Source of the DNA: Arthrobacter terrae
Lineage (GTDB): Bacteria; Actinomycetota; Actinomycetes; Actinomycetales; Micrococcaceae
Length of the DNA stretch: 64,000 nt
Assembly: GCF_015708085.1 (NCBI RefSeq)
Contig: NZ_JADNYM010000005.1
Span: forward strand, 1-64,000
Reading direction: 5' to 3'
Part shown: positions 59,753-64,000 of the stretch, piece after piece
How the letters are laid out: each line of letters begins with the position of its first letter
How positions within the stretch are numbered: position 1 is the stretch's first letter
Made by a program: the position numbers and the translations under genes
Notes under the pieces: generated by a model
Database searches by the model: none
Told to the model about the DNA's origin: nothing
The model's input: the letters and a program-made list of their open reading frames with translations, nothing else

Positions 59753-59929
59753 TCAGCTGTCGTGGCCGGTGACTTTGCGGCTGAAAACGGACAACGGCTG
59801 GACGGGTGCGGTGATGATGTCCCGGCGGTCACCGGCGTTTGGCGCTGCGGAGTCGAGCAGATCGACGGTGACGATTTCACGTTTGCGCAGCTGGTCGATC
59901 GTGATCTGAGGAGTACGGGTCGGGGCCAT
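59753..59929 (-). CDS. Unknown small protein (58 aa)
   Basis: ACAGGAAGACCAACC precedes the ATG at 59929. Begins MAPTRTPQITIDQLRKREIV; no family recognised. Lies between a family 2 motif and a terminator, a single-gene unit. Confidence 0.6.
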   Translation of the reverse strand: MAPTRTPQITIDQLRKREIVTVDLLDSAAPNAGDRRDIITAPVQPLSVFSRKVTGHDS

Positions 59930-59958
59930 GGTTGGTCTTCCTGTCAGTGCGGACGCTT

Positions 59959-59978
59959 CTACTCCCAAGCATGCGTAG
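59959..59978 (-). promoter_or_regulatory. Family 2 motif upstream of the 58-aa gene
   Basis: CTACGCATGCTTGGGAGTAG with intact CTAC/GTAG arms. Confidence 0.6.
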
Positions 59979-60047
59979 ACGTGCCGGGGAAGGCCGTGCA
60001 GATCCAGCCGGTAAGCTGTCACGGTCCTAAAACGGAAGGAAAAACCC

Positions 60048-60782
60048 ATGGCAAACGCAATGACGGAACAGACCGGTGCACGCAGTGTGCTCATCACAGG
60101 AGGAAACAGGGGAATCGGGCTGGCTATTGCCCGCTCATTCCTGGCAAACAGAGACAAGGTAGCTGTCACATACCGGACCAAAACAGAGCTTCCCGACGGA
60201 ATCCTGGGGGTACAGGCTGACGTCACCGACGCTGCCTCGATTGACGCAGCTTTCAAGACCGTGGAAGCCGCTCACGGCCCGGTGGAAGTGCTGGTTCCCA
60301 ACGCAGGCATCACCAAGGACACCCTCCTGATGCGGATGAGCGAAGACGACTTCACATCCGTCATTGACACAAACCTGACCGGCGCTTTCCGGGTCGTGCA
60401 GCGCGCCACCAAGGGGATGATGAAGCTGCGCAAGGGCCGGATCGTGCTGATCTCCTCTGTCTCCGGGATCTACGGAGCCCCCGGACAGGTCAACTATTCA
60501 GCGTCGAAGGCCGGCCTCATCGGAATCGCCCGGTCGATCACCCGTGAACTCGGCGGCCGCGGCATCACTGCGAACGTCATCATGCCCGGCATCGTGCTCA
60601 CCGAAATGTTCGGTGAAGTCTCCGAGGAGATGAAAGCCAAGTATCTGGCCGGCATCCCGGCCGGACGCTTCTCCAGCCCCGAGGAGATCGCCGACGTGGT
60701 CCGCTGGCTGGCAAGCGATGAGGCGGCCTACATTTCCGGGGCGCTCATCCCGGTCGACGGCGGCGGAAGCATGGGCCACTAA
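60048..60782 (+). CDS. fabG: FabG-like 3-oxoacyl-ACP reductase (SDR)
   Basis: Short-chain dehydrogenase/reductase, 244 aa: NAD(P)H loop TGGNRGIG (near 17), NAG(I) at ~90, catalytic Ser (LISSVSGIYG), Tyr-x3-Lys (YSASKAG) and PGIV(L)TEM. The closest type is FabG/MabA, which reduces 3-oxoacyl-ACP in fatty-acid synthesis; the substrate cannot be proven by sequence. GGAAGGAAAAACCC precedes the ATG. It looks like a chromosomal gene carried as cargo and has no family 1-3 motif. Confidence 0.85.
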   Translation: MANAMTEQTGARSVLITGGNRGIGLAIARSFLANRDKVAVTYRTKTELPDGILGVQADVTDAASIDAAFKTVEAAHGPVEVLVPNAGITKDTLLMRMSEDDFTSVIDTNLTGAFRVVQRATKGMMKLRKGRIVLISSVSGIYGAPGQVNYSASKAGLIGIARSITRELGGRGITANVIMPGIVLTEMFGEVSEEMKAKYLAGIPAGRFSSPEEIADVVRWLASDEAAYISGALIPVDGGGSMGH

Positions 60783-60865
60783 GCCCTTTCTGTAGGCCAC
60801 CGCAGCCCTGTTCGGCAATGCAGAAAGTGTATAAGCGGGCCGATGTGCGGGGGTACCATACAGCT

Positions 60866-61414
60866 ATGGACGAGAAGCTGATTGACTGCCTGGTTGACGA
60901 AGCCAAAGAACTGGCAAGACAAACCGAATCTGCCCGCAATGTCATGATGGCAGCGGCACGGCGCAGACAGGAGACAATCTTGGCCCTAAAAGCAGCCGGC
61001 CTTTCAGTGCGAGCCATCGCGGCACGCCTCGGCAGCAGCCCGTCTGTGGTGCAGGACGCCCTCCGGACTGCCGTATCCCGGCACCCCCGTGCCGCCCGAC
61101 GCGAAGAAAGGTTCCCATACGAGCTTCACGTACTCCTCGGAGCCAAGCTCCGCGAGCACCCGGAACAGCTTCGGCGGCTTGCGAGGGAAAACCTTGCCCG
61201 CATGCGTGAGACACAACGGGCACCGATCGCCGAGAACTGGATCAACAGGTGGGAGGAAATTCTCAGCCTCCCCGTCGCCGAGATGGAACGGGAGATGTTG
61301 AGGGATGACGAAGAGGGCCGGGATATGAGACAGATCAGCCCTTTCGCCGGCGCCCTTGACCCGGATGAGCGCTTGATTGCGATGAGGAAGGCACAACACC
61401 TTGCAAAGGCATGA
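60866..61414 (+). CDS. HTH protein, antitoxin-like partner (182 aa)
   Basis: N-terminal coiled helix, then a helix-turn-helix (LKAAGLSVRAIAARLGSSPSVVQDALR, ~41-67) and a helical C-terminus. Overlaps the nucleotidyltransferase gene by 14 nt. Order and overlap fit a toxin-antitoxin pair. ATG at 60866 chosen; TACCAT sits 6 nt before it, so it might be leaderless. Confidence 0.65.
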   Translation: MDEKLIDCLVDEAKELARQTESARNVMMAAARRRQETILALKAAGLSVRAIAARLGSSPSVVQDALRTAVSRHPRAARREERFPYELHVLLGAKLREHPEQLRRLARENLARMRETQRAPIAENWINRWEEILSLPVAEMEREMLRDDEEGRDMRQISPFAGALDPDERLIAMRKAQHLAKA

Positions 61415-61985
61415 GCTCGAGCACGCCATCCGTGCCGCCGCTTCGATCCTCCGACAGGACCGGGTCATCATCATCGGCAGCCAGTCGATCCTTGGCTCGT
61501 TCACAGAGGACCAGTTACCGGCCTCCGTGACGATGTCGCCGGAAGTCGACATAGCCCCTATGAGCGACCACGATGCAGAAGCCCTTGCAGACCAGCTCAG
61601 CTTCGATGTCGGTGAGCTGTCCGCCTTCCACTCATTCAATGGTTTCTACATCGAGGGCGTGGGAAAGCGGACAGCAATTCTCCCTCCGGGCTGGGAGTAC
61701 CGGCTCGTCGGGGTCCGTAACGAGGACACTAACTATGCCACCGGTCTGTGTCTGGAACCGCTCGATCTGTGCGCGGCCAAGCTCATGGCTCATCGGGAGA
61801 AAGACCTCGAATACGTCCTTGCCCTCATCGATGTCGGTATCATCGACCCCGTGGCCCTTGCCGAGAGGGTGGCTTCCATCAATCTGGATGAGGTCCAAAG
61901 CGACCAAAGCCGTGAAGTTCTCGACTGGCGACAACGGGGGTCTGCCATCTGGCTGGCCCGGCAGAAATCTGCTTTCCGGCTTTAG
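61401..61985 (+). CDS. Nucleotidyltransferase-like protein (DUF6036 type), possible toxin
   Basis: 194 residues. GSQSILGSF (glycine/serine loop, ~27-35) and SPEVDIAPM (acidic pair) form a minimal nucleotidyltransferase core; the C-terminal part (LDLCAAKLMAHREKDLEYV) matches DUF6036-like proteins found in toxin-antitoxin pairs. TTG start after GGAAGGCACAACACC. Confidence 0.7.
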   Translation: MQRHELEHAIRAAASILRQDRVIIIGSQSILGSFTEDQLPASVTMSPEVDIAPMSDHDAEALADQLSFDVGELSAFHSFNGFYIEGVGKRTAILPPGWEYRLVGVRNEDTNYATGLCLEPLDLCAAKLMAHREKDLEYVLALIDVGIIDPVALAERVASINLDEVQSDQSREVLDWRQRGSAIWLARQKSAFRL

Positions 61986-62512
61986 GCGGCCTTTGCAGCA
62001 ACCACCTCTGCAGTGTCGGCTTGCAGGAGCACGATCCCGCGCTCACCGGCCGGCGTGGCCACAATTGCGGTGTGATCGTCCAGGAACACCGTCAGCTTCT
62101 CGAGGGCGGCGTCGATGACCTCCATGTCGGGTGCCGGGTTGTTAGCCAGGTAGAGGTCCGCTGCCAAAGCAAACGAGCCAGGGAAATCCCAGTCGCCGTC
62201 CAGGACCCAGCGGAGTATCTCCTTCGCCTTGTCTGCGTTCAGGACGTCCATGTCCTCAGGGCTGGCCGTCCCATCGGTCAGGCGCTTCAGCTCTCCCCCG
62301 ACATCTATCCCGTGCCGGTTCAGAGTCAGGTGGACGACAGCGAGGCGGACCAGTTCCTGCAGATGCGGCAGGGAGCCGTCGATGAGCTCTCCGGCGCTTC
62401 CGGCGGCAGAGGCGAATGCGGCCAGGGCGGCAGGAGAAGCGTGGCCTTGCAACACAATCAGGAGCCCTTCAGGCGCTTCGGAAAGGGTGGCGGGCAGCGT
62501 GTGAACGGTCAT
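61982..62512 (-). CDS. Unknown protein (176 aa)
   Basis: GAAAGACTTACCCG precedes the ATG. Ala- and Leu-rich helices (ALAAFASAAGSAGEL) and a strand-like end (AIVATPAGERGIVLLQADT). No family recognised. Converges with the toxin-like gene by 4 nt. Probably co-transcribed with the methyltransferase upstream. Confidence 0.6.
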   Translation of the reverse strand: MTVHTLPATLSEAPEGLLIVLQGHASPAALAAFASAAGSAGELIDGSLPHLQELVRLAVVHLTLNRHGIDVGGELKRLTDGTASPEDMDVLNADKAKEILRWVLDGDWDFPGSFALAADLYLANNPAPDMEVIDAALEKLTVFLDDHTAIVATPAGERGIVLLQADTAEVVAAKAA

Positions 62513-62575
62513 CGGGTAAGTCTTTCGGTTTGCGGTGCGTGGGGCGCGCTTGTGCTCACAAGGGCGGCAGCAGCT

Positions 62576-63697
62576 TTATGCGGCGGCCATGGACGGCGCC
62601 CGGACGGAGTAGGAAGCAGTTGAGGTTATGTAGCCGCTCATCGGCAGCGGGTCGGTGCCGGCGAGGACTCCGTCAATGCGGGGCGCGATGTAGTTCTGGA
62701 TCGTTTCAGGACTCAGTTCCACACCGATCCAGTTCCGGCCAAGCTTCTGGGCAACAGCCAGGGTGGTCCCGGAGCCGGCGAAGCAGTCCAGGACAGTGTC
62801 GCCGGGCTCGGTGGCCGCCGCGATGAGCCGTTCCAGCAGAGCTTCGGGCTTGGGCGTGTCGAATGCGGCACCCATCTCGGTGCCGAAAATGGCTTCACTT
62901 TCGGCGCGGGCATCCTCGTTAGTAGGCGAGCCGTTGATCCGGAACGACTGCAGGTTGGTCAGGACCTTGCCTTTGGATTCCTGGGAGACGAAGGACGGGC
63001 GCAGCATCTGCCGCGGGCTGATGAACGCGCCAGGGGTCTCGGCCATCTTGTTCACAGCGTCCTGGCCGTACCGGAAAGGCCCGGTCATCCGGAAGGAATT
63101 CTTATTGGTGCCGTTCTCCACGGTCAGGTCATCGAGCAGATCCGAGATGATGGTCGGGGTGTTCATTGGGCCGGCAGGGATGGTCTGGTCCGGGAAATTG
63201 AACGTCATGCACCCGGCCGGGAATTCGAGCACGGACGGTTTGTTGCCCTTGTTGTGGACGGGGATCCGTTTGCCGACTTCAGTGGATGAATGAACCAAGG
63301 GCGCCATTTTGGACTTGTCCTTCGCGTAAATCAGGACATGGTCGGTGACATCGGCGAGGTGCGCGTGCAGGAAAGATCCGCGGTTCTTCTTTTCCCAGAT
63401 CATCGTTCCGACGTAATTGCGGTCCCCGAAGACGTCGTCCATGATGCAGCGGACGCGGTGAATGTACCGGTCATCCAAGTGGACGAAGATGCTTCCATCC
63501 TCGGTGAGGGTGTTCCTGACTCCGGTGAAGGTGCGCTCCAGCATGTCCAACCAGTCCTTCACCGGGGATGAGTCGCTGTACTGGGCGAACTTCCGGCCTG
63601 TGTTGTACGGGGCGTCCAGATAGGCCATTTTGACGGTGCTGTGGATTTGGGTGTCTGCCAGTGCGCTGTCTGCGGTATCGCAGAAAAGTAGGTTCAT
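62576..63697 (-). CDS. DNA methyltransferase (beta-class N6/N4-type)
   Basis: 373 residues; motif IV (LDAPYNTG, residue ~28) precedes motif I (DCFAGSGTT, ~290), the order of beta-class amino-methyltransferases. The catalytic D/N-P-P-Y/F is DAPY here, an uncommon variant. Motif X-like (EALLERLIAA) just before motif I. No restriction enzyme is adjacent, so it may be an orphan methylase protecting the element. ATG is 8 nt after the GCATAG of a family 3 promoter. Confidence 0.85.
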   Translation of the reverse strand: MNLLFCDTADSALADTQIHSTVKMAYLDAPYNTGRKFAQYSDSSPVKDWLDMLERTFTGVRNTLTEDGSIFVHLDDRYIHRVRCIMDDVFGDRNYVGTMIWEKKNRGSFLHAHLADVTDHVLIYAKDKSKMAPLVHSSTEVGKRIPVHNKGNKPSVLEFPAGCMTFNFPDQTIPAGPMNTPTIISDLLDDLTVENGTNKNSFRMTGPFRYGQDAVNKMAETPGAFISPRQMLRPSFVSQESKGKVLTNLQSFRINGSPTNEDARAESEAIFGTEMGAAFDTPKPEALLERLIAAATEPGDTVLDCFAGSGTTLAVAQKLGRNWIGVELSPETIQNYIAPRIDGVLAGTDPLPMSGYITSTASYSVRAPSMAAA

Positions 63698-63705
63698 GGC
63701 AGCCC

Positions 63706-63733
63706 CTATGCTGGAACTTTTACGACGGGTGTC
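63706..63733 (-). promoter_or_regulatory. Family 3 promoter for the methyltransferase
   Basis: GACACCCGTC, 12 nt, GCATAG, then 8 nt to ATG. Confidence 0.75.
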
Positions 63734-63998
63734 GTTTAAGCGCGAACATCGGAATGGCCCTCCCGACTGGCCGATCAGGTGATGCTTCCAGCCAACCCGG
63801 GCAGTGCGCCTTCAGCCAGGCACGGCGTACCAGCGGCAAGCTCCCGCTGTGCTCCAGTGCCCGTTGGCTGTTAAGCCAGATGGCAATGAGCTTCTCGCCC
63901 TTTGCTTCGGCACCCATGTCAGGTAGCCGGCCGTAGGCGAGCACGAAGTCCGAAGCTTCCCGTGCCCGTTCCTGCCAGATGTCCTCCGGCGAGGACCT
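63720..63998 (-). CDS. Helicase-associated-domain protein, 3' part only
   Basis: Enters from the window edge. The visible C-terminal ~92 residues contain EDIWQERAREASDFVLAYGRLP and LIAIWLNSQRALEHSGSLP, ending in CPGWLEA, one HA-domain copy like those in the protein at 13211. Whether a helicase precedes it cannot be seen. The family 3 promoter for the methyltransferase overlaps its end. Confidence 0.7.
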   Translation of the reverse strand, partial: RSSPEDIWQERAREASDFVLAYGRLPDMGAEAKGEKLIAIWLNSQRALEHSGSLPLVRRAWLKAHCPGWLEASPDRPVGRAIPMFALKRHPS

Positions 63999-64000
63999 CC

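Overview
The window is high-GC DNA with actinobacterial gene content: GTG and TTG starts, a class Ib NrdIEF set, DUF2510, TM2 and DUF2637 proteins, and CAP plus SLH-like repeat proteins of the kind seen in Arthrobacter and relatives (Micrococcaceae). No ribosomal or core housekeeping cluster is present. Instead there are replication genes (dnaE, ssb, a proofreading exonuclease, two SF2 helicases), type IV secretion parts, a DUF2637/HTH protein flanked by iteron-like repeats, toxin-antitoxin-like pairs and many short unknown genes. I read it as part of a very large conjugative plasmid, or a plasmid-like element, of an Arthrobacter-like host. The taxon is inferred from gene content only.

Layout. 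1-8000 (mostly minus): a broken rtcB, then runs of small overlapping unknown genes and a vWA protein. 8000-16800: a tagged orphan gene, AI-2E-type permease, DnaJ-domain membrane protein, a structured RNA candidate, CAP/SLH protein, pilin-like protein, helicase-associated-domain repeat protein, SLOG protein and small genes. 16800-26600: PH and TM2 proteins, nrdF, DUF2510 protein, a pilin-RCC1 fusion, a stand-alone copy of the NrdE tail, M15 peptidase, GNAT, nrdE and nrdI. 26800-28260 (plus): a helix-turn-helix/nuclease-like pair with its own operator-like repeat and terminator. 28260-35620 (minus): small paralogues, an epsilon-like exonuclease, a second RNA candidate, a DUF2958 protein, RES/Xre pair, resolvase-like protein and a helicase-sigma fusion. 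35700-46520 (plus): dnaE, ssb, membrane-anchored HNH, CHAP hydrolase and VirB8-like protein. 46600-53450 (minus): VirB6-, VirB3/PrgI- and VirB2-like proteins, HEAT-like protein, ECF-like sigma protein and a lipoprotein. 53480-64000: iteron region, DUF2637 protein, intein-bearing helicase, M23 peptidase, FabG-like SDR, HTH/nucleotidyltransferase pair, DNA methyltransferase and the start of another helicase-associated-domain protein.

The most striking feature is regulatory. Three short motif families recur in front of genes. Family 1 is G[T/G]GA[G/C]-N18-ACACAT, about 28 copies with almost invariant spacing; in at least 15 cases the start codon lies exactly 7 nt after ACACAT, which implies leaderless mRNAs. 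Family 2 is a near-palindrome, CTAC-GCATGTTTCAGG-GTAG, 8 copies. Family 3 is CCGTC-N12-GCATAG, 6 copies with invariant spacing, in front of nrdF, nrdI, ssb, a resolvase-like gene, the intein-bearing helicase and a methyltransferase. None looks like the usual TTGACA/TATAAT promoter. The element also encodes two sigma-like proteins: a complete sigma-70 fused to an SF2 helicase, and an ECF-like region-2 protein. The simplest reading is an element-wide transcription programme with its own sigma factors driving replication, dNTP supply and transfer genes; this is inference from sequence alone.
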